Both the position numbers and the translations under genes were made by a program. From Treponema sp. (GTDB lineage: Bacteria; Spirochaetota; Spirochaetia; Treponematales; Breznakiellaceae), in NCBI GenBank assembly GCA_009777535.1, contig WRLP01000009.1:29050-93049 (forward strand): a DNA stretch of 64,000 bases. The letters run 5' to 3'. The notes under the pieces were generated by a model. The model was given only the letters and a program-made list of their open reading frames with translations. It did not search any database and had not been told where the DNA came from. Positions 35,291 to 44,180 of this stretch are shown in pieces (position 1 is the stretch's first letter; each line of letters starts with the position of its first letter).

Positions 35291-36526
35291 ATGGCAAACA
35301 AAAAAATGTGGCTGGGAATACTGGCAATTCTGTTGGTATTCGGATTGACGGTTATTGGCTGTGATACTGGCGGTGGCGGCGGCAGTGGAGGCGGCGGTAA
35401 GATTGAAGGGACATGGGGAGATGGTTCAAGCCATGAACAGACAATTACATTTACCGGCTCGAACTATGTATTTGCTGATGAAGATGGCGCTGTACTAAGC
35501 AGCGGGACATATACCCTTTCCAGTAATGGGAAAGATATAACGTACAATCAAACTTTCCCATCAACAGATACTTATGAAGGATATTATTTCCCCAGAGATA
35601 ATCCTCCCCAGCTCACTGCCGATTTTTCTGGTTTTAATGTTACGTATTATAAAAAAGATGGTTCGACAAATGGCGGCGGCGATATCACATATACAGTAGA
35701 CGCAAAGGGAACGCCGACAGATTATATTAAATTTTACTTTCAGGGTGAAGTAACCGATTTAACTCTTTCTCACATAACAGTTACCAATGTAACCGGAGCT
35801 GTAACTGTAACTTCCCTAAGTACTGTATCTGCGAACCTTGGTGAATGGACGTATGAACTTTATGTAACAACAACGCAATCTGGTACTGTCAAGATAAAAG
35901 TCACAAAAGCCGGTATAGAAGCTGAAGAAAAAGAAGTAACTGTTCAGGCAGGGAGCGGTTTAGGGGAAACTGATATCACCTATACCGTAGAGGCAAGAGA
36001 AACTCCAACCGAACGAATTGTTTTCTTATTTCAGGGGGAAGTTACTGATTTGGCTGTTACCGACATAACAATTACCGATGGAACCGGATCACTAATTGCA
36101 AATGAACTTAGTCCTGTATTTATACTCCTCAATCAATGGAGGTATGAATTATTTGTATTTGCTGTACAATCTGGTACTGTTTATATTAAGGTAACAAAAG
36201 ACGGTATAGAGACCGTTGAAAAAGAAGTAACTGTTATAAAAGGCCTTGATGATAACCTTGTCTTGGATGACGGGTGGGCATGGGTAAGCAGTGGTGGTAG
36301 TGGTGATGGTGGTTATATCTTCAAATCAGATGCCACTTATCAGAGAATTGAAAAAATTGGTGATAGTTGGAAAGTTGAAAGAACCGGTACATGGAAGGCA
36401 TATGGTGGTCAATTAACATGGGATCCTGGTTCATCGAGCGGCTCGATAGGTTATTCGGTAGAGGGCAATATTTTCACTTTGGCGGGTAATGGTTTTACAA
36501 AAACCAATATAGGTGTGATCAACTAA
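35291..36526 (+). CDS. Lipoprotein with tandem beta domains
   Basis: The product is 411 residues. The signal ends in LTVIGCDTGGGG, a lipobox followed by a Gly-rich linker. After a lipocalin-like front part (GTWGDGSSHEQTITF), two clear repeats of about 90 residues follow (each begins DITYTV-[DE]-A and ends EKEVTV), probably Ig-like. A C-terminal part again reads like a short lipocalin strand set (GTWKAYGGQL). It is typical of large lipoprotein families in Treponema. AAAGGAG precedes the ATG. The gene is followed by a strong terminator. No function is known. Confidence 0.8.
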   Translation: MANKKMWLGILAILLVFGLTVIGCDTGGGGGSGGGGKIEGTWGDGSSHEQTITFTGSNYVFADEDGAVLSSGTYTLSSNGKDITYNQTFPSTDTYEGYYFPRDNPPQLTADFSGFNVTYYKKDGSTNGGGDITYTVDAKGTPTDYIKFYFQGEVTDLTLSHITVTNVTGAVTVTSLSTVSANLGEWTYELYVTTTQSGTVKIKVTKAGIEAEEKEVTVQAGSGLGETDITYTVEARETPTERIVFLFQGEVTDLAVTDITITDGTGSLIANELSPVFILLNQWRYELFVFAVQSGTVYIKVTKDGIETVEKEVTVIKGLDDNLVLDDGWAWVSSGGSGDGGYIFKSDATYQRIEKIGDSWKVERTGTWKAYGGQLTWDPGSSSGSIGYSVEGNIFTLAGNGFTKTNIGVIN

Positions 36527-36849
36527 GATATGTGAAACATATTTAACTTCACATAACAAACAGTTAACGTTTCGCCGCCTTGCCGCCCGCGAGTGGCCGG
36601 GCGGCGAAGCTTTTTCCAATGTTAGATGAGACATGAGTGAATTTTCTTCAGAAAAGCCCGTGTTGATAATTTTTGAATATTGATGTACAACAATTAAATG
36701 AAAAATCAGTACATAGAAAGAAAATAATTGTAATAAGGGATTGTAGATAACCCATATAACAGCGCATTACAAACTGTTAATGCTGCGCTCATCGCAGCCC
36801 TGTGACGGGCTGGAATGTTATCAACTCGGAACGTTATAATAGGATTGTT
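36527..36849. other. Structured intergenic region, possible attC-like elements
   Basis: These 323 bases have no gene but hold a terminator-type hairpin and two palindrome-rich blocks. Block one (36551-36627) starts acataac and ends gttagat. Block two (36755-36838) starts tataac and ends gttata and includes hairpins gctgcg/cgcagc and cagccc/gggctg. Both have the size and end symmetry of integron attC sites, but this is by eye only. TATAAT at 36835-36840 is a probable -10 for the next gene. Confidence 0.35.
36582..36615 (+). terminator. Rho-independent terminator of the repeat lipoprotein
   Basis: gccgcccg (36582-36589) pairs with cgggcggc (36598-36605) around an eight-base loop and is followed closely by five T. 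It lies 56 bases past the stop at 36526. A second pairing (ttcgccgcc with ggcggcgaa) competes with it. Confidence 0.65.
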
Positions 36850-37998
36850 ATGAAAAATAAGCTTATATTTATGCTTTGCCTTTTAATTTGCAGTTGTAAG
36901 TCGCAGCAAGCCGGAGAAACTATGAAGGACATTGAAAATATTTTAGTCAAAGAATTGAACAAGAATAAAACACCATCAGTTCAATACATTGTCTTTGACA
37001 GGGATAATATAATTTATAAATACCAGTCAGGTTTTTCAAATATTTATAATCAAAGTATTGTAAATGGTAATACTACCTATAATGCATTCTCCGTAACAAA
37101 AACGTTTACTGCATTGGCAATAATGCAATTAGCGGAGAAAAATTTGTTAAATATTAACAATCCAGTAAAAGATTATTGGACAGATTTTCCATATTCTTCA
37201 GAAATTACAGTAAAACACATTTTAACTCATTCCGCTGGGATTCCTAATCCAATTCCCTTGAGTTGGATACATTTAATAGAAGAACATTCATCCTTTGAAA
37301 TGAATTCATTTTTTCAGGAAATTATTTCTAAAAACAATAAAGAAAAATCAAAACCTAATGTAAAATTTGCTTACTCTAATCTTGGTTATTATCTTCTCGG
37401 GGTTTTGGTTGAAAAAATAACCGGACAAACATATGAAAATTATGTTAGAGAAAATATTATTATTCCATTAAATATCAATGATAATGAATTGGATTTTACA
37501 ATCATAAATTCCGTAAACCATGCAACAGGCTATCACAAAAGATCTAGTTTTTCTAATATTATATTGGGATTTTTAATAAATAAAAAAGAATTTATTGATA
37601 AAACAGAAGGCAAGTGGAATTCTTTTAACAATTTTTATGTAAATGGTTCTCCGTATGGCGGTTTAATAGGTACACCCTCGGCATTTGTGGCTTATTTACA
37701 GGACTTATTAAAGCCTGACAGCATTTTACTTACAAATGAGTATAAGGAGTTATTATTTACAGAAAATATAACAAATAATGGGAAAAACACAGGAATGTGT
37801 TTGTCCTGGTTTAAGGGGAAATTGAATGAGCAAACATATTTTTCACATGCCGGGGGAGGCGGTGGTTATTATTGTGAAATTAGAATTTATCCCGAACTGG
37901 GAATTGGAAGTGTAATTATGTTCAATCGTACGGGAATGTCTGATGAAAGATATCTAGATAAGCTGGATATCCATATAATAAAGCGTCAAAATCTTTGA
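36850..37998 (+). CDS. Serine beta-lactamase-like lipoprotein
   Basis: The product is 382 residues. The signal MKNKLIFMLCLLICSC ends in a lipobox. The beta-lactamase class C/DD-peptidase fold shows SVTK (nucleophile Ser and Lys, about residue 79), YSN (the Tyr-x-Asn motif, about 174) and a late HAGGGGGY in place of KTG (about 332). Such enzymes act as esterases, peptidases or beta-lactamases. The substrate is unknown. It is very AT-rich among GC-richer neighbours, pointing to transfer. The ATG at 36850 is chosen over 36802 because the signal starts there. Confidence 0.85.
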   Translation: MKNKLIFMLCLLICSCKSQQAGETMKDIENILVKELNKNKTPSVQYIVFDRDNIIYKYQSGFSNIYNQSIVNGNTTYNAFSVTKTFTALAIMQLAEKNLLNINNPVKDYWTDFPYSSEITVKHILTHSAGIPNPIPLSWIHLIEEHSSFEMNSFFQEIISKNNKEKSKPNVKFAYSNLGYYLLGVLVEKITGQTYENYVRENIIIPLNINDNELDFTIINSVNHATGYHKRSSFSNIILGFLINKKEFIDKTEGKWNSFNNFYVNGSPYGGLIGTPSAFVAYLQDLLKPDSILLTNEYKELLFTENITNNGKNTGMCLSWFKGKLNEQTYFSHAGGGGGYYCEIRIYPELGIGSVIMFNRTGMSDERYLDKLDIHIIKRQNL

Positions 37999-38056
37999 AA
38001 ACGATCATGTTGATGTAAAGTTTGATATGGAAAAATAGAAAGCAGGAAAAACATAT

Positions 38057-38386
38057 ATGAATCACTGCTGCCGCATTGTGGGTAACAAGATACATATCGC
38101 TATAAAAGCCATTCCAGGTGCTTCAAAAACTGAATTTGCCGGAGTGAAAGAGGGGTGCTTGCGAGTTCGCATAGCCGCCGCACCGGAAGATGGCAAGGCG
38201 AATGCTGCATTGATTGCTTTCTTCGCAAAAGCCATCGGCTGTCCCAGGCGGGAATTGACTTTGCTGTGTGGAGAAAAATCCCGTAATAAAATCCTTGCAT
38301 TGCCGCTTGTGTACAGGGAGCAGCTGGAATCAATACTTCGTTCTTGTATGGGCGATATTGCTGTTGGCGGCGGAACAGTTGTATAG
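38057..38386 (+). CDS. DUF167/YggU family protein
   Basis: The product is 109 residues. The family core GKANAALIAFFAKAIG and the following GEKSRNKIL are intact (about 54-82). Family members are small basic proteins with no settled function. The next gene, cysE, begins six bases after its stop. Confidence 0.85.
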   Translation: MNHCCRIVGNKIHIAIKAIPGASKTEFAGVKEGCLRVRIAAAPEDGKANAALIAFFAKAIGCPRRELTLLCGEKSRNKILALPLVYREQLESILRSCMGDIAVGGGTVV

Positions 38387-38392
38387 TTAAGT

Positions 38393-39238
38393 ATGGACAT
38401 GGATAAAAGGAAAATAATCCAAAAAATATCAACAAATCTGCTTGAACAGCATCATGATTTTGCCGCTTTTCCCGGTACCGAAAATATTATTGGGATAATA
38501 AATAAAATAAGGGCGGCAATTTATCCTGAATATTTTATCGAATCACTGGAATCAAAACCATTGGCTTTATGGCTTCAGTCGCTGCTTGAAGACATCTACA
38601 CGGGGCTGCGAGACGAAATAAAAACAGCGCTGTTAAAACGGGGGGGCATCGGGGGAGCCGCACGTCTTGCAGATAAAGTTTCCATGGGCTTGCTAGAACA
38701 TCTTGCCGGCATAAAGCGGATGTTAAAAAAAGACGCCGAAGCCGGCTTTAAGGGCGATCCTGCGGCGCAGAGTATTGGTGAAGTAATACTGACATACCCC
38801 GGGTTCTTTGCCGTTTTTGTGTACCGGATTGCCCATTTTATTTTTTCGCAGGGCATACCACTAATACCTAGAATAATGAGCGAACACGCCCATAGTGTTA
38901 CGGGAATTGATATTCACCCCGGCGCTGCGATAGGAGAATACTTTTTTATTGATCATGGCACCGGCGTTGTTATAGGTGAAACAACCGTTATCGGCAATCA
39001 TGTAAAGCTGTATCAGGGTGTTACCCTGGGTGCGCTTTCCACCAAAAGCGGACAAAAACTCGCGGGAAAAAAACGCCACCCCACCATCGAAGACAATGTT
39101 ACGATTTATTCCGGAGCGACAATACTTGGCGGCGAAACGATAATCGGCAAAAACTCAACCATTGGCGGAAATGTTTTTATTGTTGAATCCATTCATCAGA
39201 ACACAACGGTAAAGGGCGCTAAACAAAAGGGAAAATAA
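38393..39238 (+). CDS. cysE: Serine O-acetyltransferase
   Basis: The product is 281 residues. A helical N-terminal domain (about 1-150) precedes left-handed hexapeptide repeats: IHPGAAIGEYFFIDHGTG holds the catalytic His pair region, and GVTLGALSTKSG completes the acetyl-CoA site. It makes O-acetylserine for cysteine. Its stop touches the cysK ATG, so both enzymes are coupled. The C-terminal tail needed to bind CysK does not end in Ile here, so complex formation is uncertain. The start is ambiguous between 38393 and 38399. Confidence 0.92.
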   Translation: MDMDKRKIIQKISTNLLEQHHDFAAFPGTENIIGIINKIRAAIYPEYFIESLESKPLALWLQSLLEDIYTGLRDEIKTALLKRGGIGGAARLADKVSMGLLEHLAGIKRMLKKDAEAGFKGDPAAQSIGEVILTYPGFFAVFVYRIAHFIFSQGIPLIPRIMSEHAHSVTGIDIHPGAAIGEYFFIDHGTGVVIGETTVIGNHVKLYQGVTLGALSTKSGQKLAGKKRHPTIEDNVTIYSGATILGGETIIGKNSTIGGNVFIVESIHQNTTVKGAKQKGK

Positions 39239-40171
39239 ATGCCAAAGATTGCAGACAGCTTAGCGGAATTAATCGGAAAAACGCCCTTGCTGCGCCTGAA
39301 CAGGTATGCAAAAGCGCAAAACCTGGAAGCGGAAATTATCGGCAAACTTGAATACCTGAATGCGACCGGCAGCATCAAAGACCGTATCGCGCTGGCAATG
39401 ATAAACGATGCTGAAAAAAACGGCAGGTTAAAGCCCGGCTCGGTCATTATCGAGCCAACCAGCGGCAACACCGGCATCGGTCTTGCGTCCGTTGCGGCGG
39501 CGCGCGGATACCGCATAATACTCACCATGCCGGAAACAATGAGCATGGAACGCCGTAAACTGTTAGCTGCATACGGCGCGGAACTTGTGCTCACCGATGG
39601 AACCATGGGCATGAAGGGAGCAATGGCAAAAGCTGAGGAACTTGCCGCCGCAACGCCCGGAGCGTTCGTCCCCGGGCAGTTTGTAAATCCAGCCAACCCG
39701 CAGGCGCATAGGGAAACCACAGGGCCTGAAATCTGGGAGGATACCGGCGGCAAAGTGGATATATTTGTTTCCGGCGTCGGCACCGGCGGCACAATTACCG
39801 GCGCTGGCGGCTTTTTGAAAAATAAAAACCCCGCTTTACAAATAATCGCCGTCGAGCCCTTTGATTCGCCTGTTCTGGCCGAAGGCAGGGCCGGGCCGCA
39901 CAAGATACAGGGCATCGGCGCGGGCTTTGTGCCGGACACGCTGGATACATCTATTTATGATGAAGTTATCAAAGTAAAAAACGAGGACGCATTTCAAACC
40001 GGACGCATTCTTGCCCGCAGCGAAGGACTGCTTGCCGGAATATCTTCTGCCGCAGCGCTTTGGGCGGCAACGCAGATTGCAATTCGCCCTGAAAACAATG
40101 GAAAAATAATCGTTGTAATTCTTCCCGACACGGGCGAAAGGTATCTTACTACACCGCTGTTTGGGGAATAG
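39239..40171 (+). CDS. cysK: O-acetylserine sulfhydrylase (cysteine synthase A)
   Basis: The product is 310 residues. The PLP lysine lies in TGSIKDRIA (about residues 41-49); [12 protein letters not shown] binds the substrate carboxylate, and [10 protein letters not shown] holds the phosphate loop. It forms cysteine from O-acetylserine and sulfide. The gene begins on the base after the cysE stop. MFS-type transporter 40185-41486 converges on it 13 bases later. Confidence 0.95.
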   Translation: MPKIADSLAELIGKTPLLRLNRYAKAQNLEAEIIGKLEYLNATGSIKDRIALAMINDAEKNGRLKPGSVIIEPTSGNTGIGLASVAAARGYRIILTMPETMSMERRKLLAAYGAELVLTDGTMGMKGAMAKAEELAAATPGAFVPGQFVNPANPQAHRETTGPEIWEDTGGKVDIFVSGVGTGGTITGAGGFLKNKNPALQIIAVEPFDSPVLAEGRAGPHKIQGIGAGFVPDTLDTSIYDEVIKVKNEDAFQTGRILARSEGLLAGISSAAALWAATQIAIRPENNGKIIVVILPDTGERYLTTPLFGE

Positions 40172-40184
40172 GTTTTTTCCCGTA

Positions 40185-41486
40185 TCAAGATTTGCGAAAC
40201 AACAGCAGGACAACACCCGAAAGCGCCAGGCCGCCCGCCGTGCAAAGAATGTATAATGCCTTTATGCCAGTCAGCACGCCGGCTGACTGATTGGCGGCCC
40301 GTGACGTATATCCAAGAATTGCCAGTGTCAGCGGCACTATGCTGCTTGCGATAGCGGAAGCCATGGTTGAACTTAAATCCAAAGCTGCCGTTAAAATTTC
40401 GCTCATCTTCATGTTTTGCCTCATCCGTATCTCATCGGAAAAAGAAGCCATCACGGTGAAGACCAGATTCGCGACAATGGCGGTAAACACACCGTAAAGT
40501 ACGGCGCAGGCAATCAACGGGAAGGGACGGGTCCCGGCAGCCAGCATCAAAAGGCAGGCGCATGTTGATGCAAATAGTCCAAAAATAATAAGTGACTCTT
40601 TTTTTGCAAACGACAATAGCCGCGGTATAACGGGCTGTACAGCCAATGGCGAGATAAGTCCGGCAAAAATAATCACCGGCAATAAATCCGATCGCCCCAT
40701 GTAATAAGTCATGTAGTAATATGTTGTAAGACTTTTGAACGAGTCGGCAATGGAGTAAAGACAGAAACCGGCCAAAAACAGCAGTATCCGCCTGTTACGC
40801 CCAATGGCCAGGAACATTTCCTTAATGCCTGGCTTGTCCTGAATACCGCCATAATGTCTTTCTTTTAGCCTAAAGTAGGCGTTAAAATAGAGAGGCATGG
40901 CGATAACTGCAAACATCGCGAGAGTCAGCCGGAAGCCTTTGGCCATGTTTTCACCGCCGAAGAAATTAGCCAGCGGAAGCATAAATGTTCCGATAACGAT
41001 AAAAGCAAAAATTGCGCTGCTGTTGGAGAATGATACAAATTTTGTCCGGCCGACATCGTCTAATGAAAGGTAGGGAAGCATGGCGATGGCCGCTGTATGC
41101 AGCGCCAGCCAGCACACATCGCAAAGAATCAGAAAAAAGGAAATGTAAATAATTCGGAAAGAAATATTGATTTCCGGCGCCATGCCCAGCGCTGCCAGGC
41201 CGACGGCGAACGGGAGCGCAAACCATTTAAAGTACGGGCGGTATTTGCCGTCCTTAAAATTTGTGCGGTTGATCAGCAGTCCCATCGCCTGACCGGTTAC
41301 TACACTGAATATTCTGAGACACAGAAGAAGGACTGCCGTTGCAGCCGAAGGAATCATTGCCACATCTGTGCAAAACATCAACAGATAAAATGATGAAAAT
41401 GCCATATAGATGGCCGAAGCAAACTGCGCTCCGCCAAAAGACAGCATCTCTTTGATATTTATATTTTCAGATTTTATATCACTCAA
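40185..41486 (-). CDS. GPH/melibiose-type sugar-cation symporter
   Basis: The product is 433 residues with about twelve membrane segments. The loop after helix two (LINRTNFKDGKYRPYFKW, about 69-86) matches the conserved D/N-R-T...G-K/R-x-RP motif of the glycoside-pentoside-hexuronide family, which takes up sugars with Na+ or H+. The sugar is unknown. The TetR regulator lies just upstream on the same strand, 30 bases away. Confidence 0.82.
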   Translation of the reverse strand: MSDIKSENINIKEMLSFGGAQFASAIYMAFSSFYLLMFCTDVAMIPSAATAVLLLCLRIFSVVTGQAMGLLINRTNFKDGKYRPYFKWFALPFAVGLAALGMAPEINISFRIIYISFFLILCDVCWLALHTAAIAMLPYLSLDDVGRTKFVSFSNSSAIFAFIVIGTFMLPLANFFGGENMAKGFRLTLAMFAVIAMPLYFNAYFRLKERHYGGIQDKPGIKEMFLAIGRNRRILLFLAGFCLYSIADSFKSLTTYYYMTYYMGRSDLLPVIIFAGLISPLAVQPVIPRLLSFAKKESLIIFGLFASTCACLLMLAAGTRPFPLIACAVLYGVFTAIVANLVFTVMASFSDEIRMRQNMKMSEILTAALDLSSTMASAIASSIVPLTLAILGYTSRAANQSAGVLTGIKALYILCTAGGLALSGVVLLLFRKS

Positions 41487-41516
41487 CTGCTTCGCCTTTG
41501 CATAAAATTAAATGTT

Positions 41517-42197
41517 TCAGGCTTTTTTAGTACCGCATCTTTCCAGCATTATATCAAATGTTTCCCTTAACATTTCCCCCATGCCCCTGCCGGTAAAATC
41601 CGATCTATCATCGCCTATGTCCAGCATTCTTCTGGTAGCAAATGAATAAAACAGGCTTGCGCTGGCCTTCATCCAGTAATCCGGATCGGCATCCTGATGA
41701 ATGATGCCCAGTTTTTTCAATACATCAATAACCTTCCCTACATTTTGCTCGGAGCGCAGGATAAACTGTTCTGCCATATATTTGCGTACAATCGGGTTGC
41801 GCAGCTGCTCCTGTAAAAGCACACAGAGTACTTTCAGATAATAATTCTGCCGTTCGGGCGGGAAATAAAGCTGTAAACAGCTCAATATACCATCTGATGT
41901 CGGATTTTCCTGTAATATCTTATTTATGTCTTTTTTTGAAAATACGTCTATGTTAAACGAAGAATAATCTTCCAGCATCTGTTGCAATATTGCATTCTTG
42001 GAAGAAAAATGATTATAAATGGAACTGCCCTTAACGCCTACAGCCGTTGCCAGTTCACGAACTGATGTTTCTGTAAAACCTTTTTCGGAGAATAATTCCG
42101 CTGCACAGCTTAGTATCTTTTCCCTGGTTGTATTTTCACTTGATTCTGGCGCCACGCTACTCATCCCCTGTTTCATGAGTTCAATAAATGGGCACAT
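41517..42197 (-). CDS. TetR family transcriptional regulator
   Basis: The product is 226 residues. The helix-turn-helix is SVRELATAVGVKGSSIYNHF (about 44-63), preceded by the usual ILSCAAELFSEKGF helix. The C-terminal ligand domain has no clear relative. It is divergent from the ABC exporter at 42375 and upstream of the GPH transporter; TetR proteins often control such exporters. Starts at 42176 and 42164 are also possible; none has a good ribosome site. Confidence 0.85.
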   Translation of the reverse strand: MCPFIELMKQGMSSVAPESSENTTREKILSCAAELFSEKGFTETSVRELATAVGVKGSSIYNHFSSKNAILQQMLEDYSSFNIDVFSKKDINKILQENPTSDGILSCLQLYFPPERQNYYLKVLCVLLQEQLRNPIVRKYMAEQFILRSEQNVGKVIDVLKKLGIIHQDADPDYWMKASASLFYSFATRRMLDIGDDRSDFTGRGMGEMLRETFDIMLERCGTKKA

Positions 42198-42249
42198 TCC
42201 AAAAGCTGCTGCTCCGGAACAAGGTTTAACATGACCAAATTGTACCAGA

Positions 42250-42269
42250 GTTTGAATTATTTGTCAAAC
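42250..42269. promoter_or_regulatory. Candidate TetR operator
   Basis: gtttga and tcaaac are separated by eight bases and form a 20-bp dyad 53 bases upstream of the TetR start, between it and the divergent ABC exporter. The position fits autoregulation and control of the exporter. The assignment is inference. Confidence 0.35.
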
Positions 42270-42360
42270 GTCCGTAATAGCGCATAACTATTGAGGTGGT
42301 CTTGCTTATTACTTGTTGGCGGAATGTTTCCCCACTAGTGTATTTTTTTTTTATATTTTG

Positions 42361-42366
42361 TATAAT
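42361..42366 (+). promoter_or_regulatory. -10 box of the ABC exporter
   Basis: TATAAT ends nine bases before the ATG at 42375, so transcription should begin within about two bases of the start codon. There is no Shine-Dalgarno site and no clear -35 in the T-rich spacer. Confidence 0.4.
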
Positions 42367-42374
42367 ATTACGAT

Positions 42375-44180
42375 ATGATTTTACCCTGGAAAGGAGGCAG
42401 AGTCAGGCTTATTGCCGCCGCCGCTAAAGACAGAAAGTTCGGTTTTTTTCTTTGCTGTACGGCAACCCTTGGAACAGTGGCTTTTTCTTTTTTAAGCCCG
42501 CAGATAATCCGCTATACCATCGACTCGGTTATTGGGAATGTGCCCCTGCAGGCGCCGGCTTTTGTGATAAGAATAGTCGGGTTTATCGGTGGAATAACCG
42601 TACTCAAGAATCACATCTGGATATGCGCGCTCTTTGTTGTGGGAGCAGCTCTGTTGTCCGGTCTTTGCGATGTTATCCGCACTTACACCAGTTTTGAACT
42701 TGGCGAAACCGTCGCGTGGAGGCTGCGAAATAACCTTTACGGACACATACAAAGGCTTACCTTCGACTGGCACATTGGCTGTCAAACAGGGGATATAATC
42801 CAGCGCTGCACCACCGATGTAGACAATATCCGCAACTTTATCCATTGGGAACTAAGCGAATTTATGCGGACTATATGTGTTTTTATAATTGCCCTAGCGG
42901 TAATGTTTTCCATGGATATTTTTATGTCTCTGGTAGCGCTTATTTTTATACCGGTTATTATGGTTTTTTCAATTTTGTACTTTCGAAAGGTAAGCAGGGA
43001 ATTTGCCCAGGCTGATATTGCCGAAGGGGTCATGCAGGCTGCGGCTCAGGAAAATTATACCGGTGTGCGGGTTGTGCGTGCCTTTGGCAGGGAATCCCAC
43101 GAGATGGAAAAGTTTTCTGAAAAAACCAAAAAATATCAGGACATCTGGACTTACATCGGAAAGATGCTTGGCGTTTTCTGGGGCGCGGGTGATTTATTTT
43201 CCGGCTTGCAGCTTGTAACGATTGTCTGCGCCGGCGTCTGGCGAAGTGTGCAGGGGCAGCTTACACCGGGAACATTTCTTGCCTTTTATGCCTACTGCAA
43301 CTGGATGATATGGCCGGTTCGCCAGCTTGGGCGTTTGCTTGCCGATCTTTCCAAAACGCTGGTTGCCGCAGATCGTGTAAGGGAAATACTTGCCGTTGAA
43401 CCTGAGACCGATCCCCCTGGCGCTATGTTACCCGAAATCATGGGAGAAATATGCTTTGACAAAGTTTCCTTTGGTTACAGCAGCGAACCTATATTGCAGA
43501 ATATTTCTTTCACACTCAAGCCTGGCGAGAGCCTTGCCATACTTGGAGCTACTGGATCGGGGAAGTCCACACTGATTCACCTGTTGGGACGCCTCTACGA
43601 ACTTAAAGACGGCGAGGGACTAATCACCATCGACGGGATCGATATTCGCCGCATTGCCCGCGCCCACCTGCGCCGCCATATCGGCCTGTGCCTGCAGGAG
43701 CCCTTCCTGTTTTCTAAAACCATTCAGGAAAATATTACACTTGCGAACCCGAATCTTGAAATGACAGAAGTACGGGCTGCGGCTTCAACAGCCATGGCGG
43801 ATGAGACCATCATGGGTTTTGCAGATGGATACAACACAGTGATCGGCGAGCGCGGGGTTACCATTTCCGGAGGGCAGAAACAGAGGGTGGCGATTGCACG
43901 GATGCTGGCGTGTAACACTCCGGTAATGATTTTCGATGACAGTCTTTCCGCGGTAGATACCGAGACTGATGCAAAAATCCGCGCGGCTCTGCGCAGGCGG
44001 GTTAAAGATGCGGCGGTGATTATTATCTCTCACCGTATATCGAGCCTGATGCAGGCAGACAAAATTCTTGTCCTGATGAACGGTACCATTGAAGAAATCG
44101 GCTCCCATGCGGAACTTATGAAACGGGGCGGCGCCTACCGCCGGATTTTTGACTTGCAACAGGGGGCAATCGATGGGTGA
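42375..44180 (+). CDS. Heterodimeric ABC exporter, subunit A
   Basis: The product is 601 residues: six membrane helices (about 20-320) and an ATPase domain (about 350-595). Walker A is GATGSGKST, the signature ISGGQKQRVAIARML. Walker B ends in FDDSLSAVD, with Asp replacing the catalytic Glu, the mark of the degenerate site in heterodimeric exporters (TM287/288 or MdlAB type). Such pumps expel drugs or lipids. Its stop overlaps the next start by eight bases, so the partner is coupled. The TetR gene is divergent. Confidence 0.9.
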   Translation: MILPWKGGRVRLIAAAAKDRKFGFFLCCTATLGTVAFSFLSPQIIRYTIDSVIGNVPLQAPAFVIRIVGFIGGITVLKNHIWICALFVVGAALLSGLCDVIRTYTSFELGETVAWRLRNNLYGHIQRLTFDWHIGCQTGDIIQRCTTDVDNIRNFIHWELSEFMRTICVFIIALAVMFSMDIFMSLVALIFIPVIMVFSILYFRKVSREFAQADIAEGVMQAAAQENYTGVRVVRAFGRESHEMEKFSEKTKKYQDIWTYIGKMLGVFWGAGDLFSGLQLVTIVCAGVWRSVQGQLTPGTFLAFYAYCNWMIWPVRQLGRLLADLSKTLVAADRVREILAVEPETDPPGAMLPEIMGEICFDKVSFGYSSEPILQNISFTLKPGESLAILGATGSGKSTLIHLLGRLYELKDGEGLITIDGIDIRRIARAHLRRHIGLCLQEPFLFSKTIQENITLANPNLEMTEVRAAASTAMADETIMGFADGYNTVIGERGVTISGGQKQRVAIARMLACNTPVMIFDDSLSAVDTETDAKIRAALRRRVKDAAVIIISHRISSLMQADKILVLMNGTIEEIGSHAELMKRGGAYRRIFDLQQGAIDG

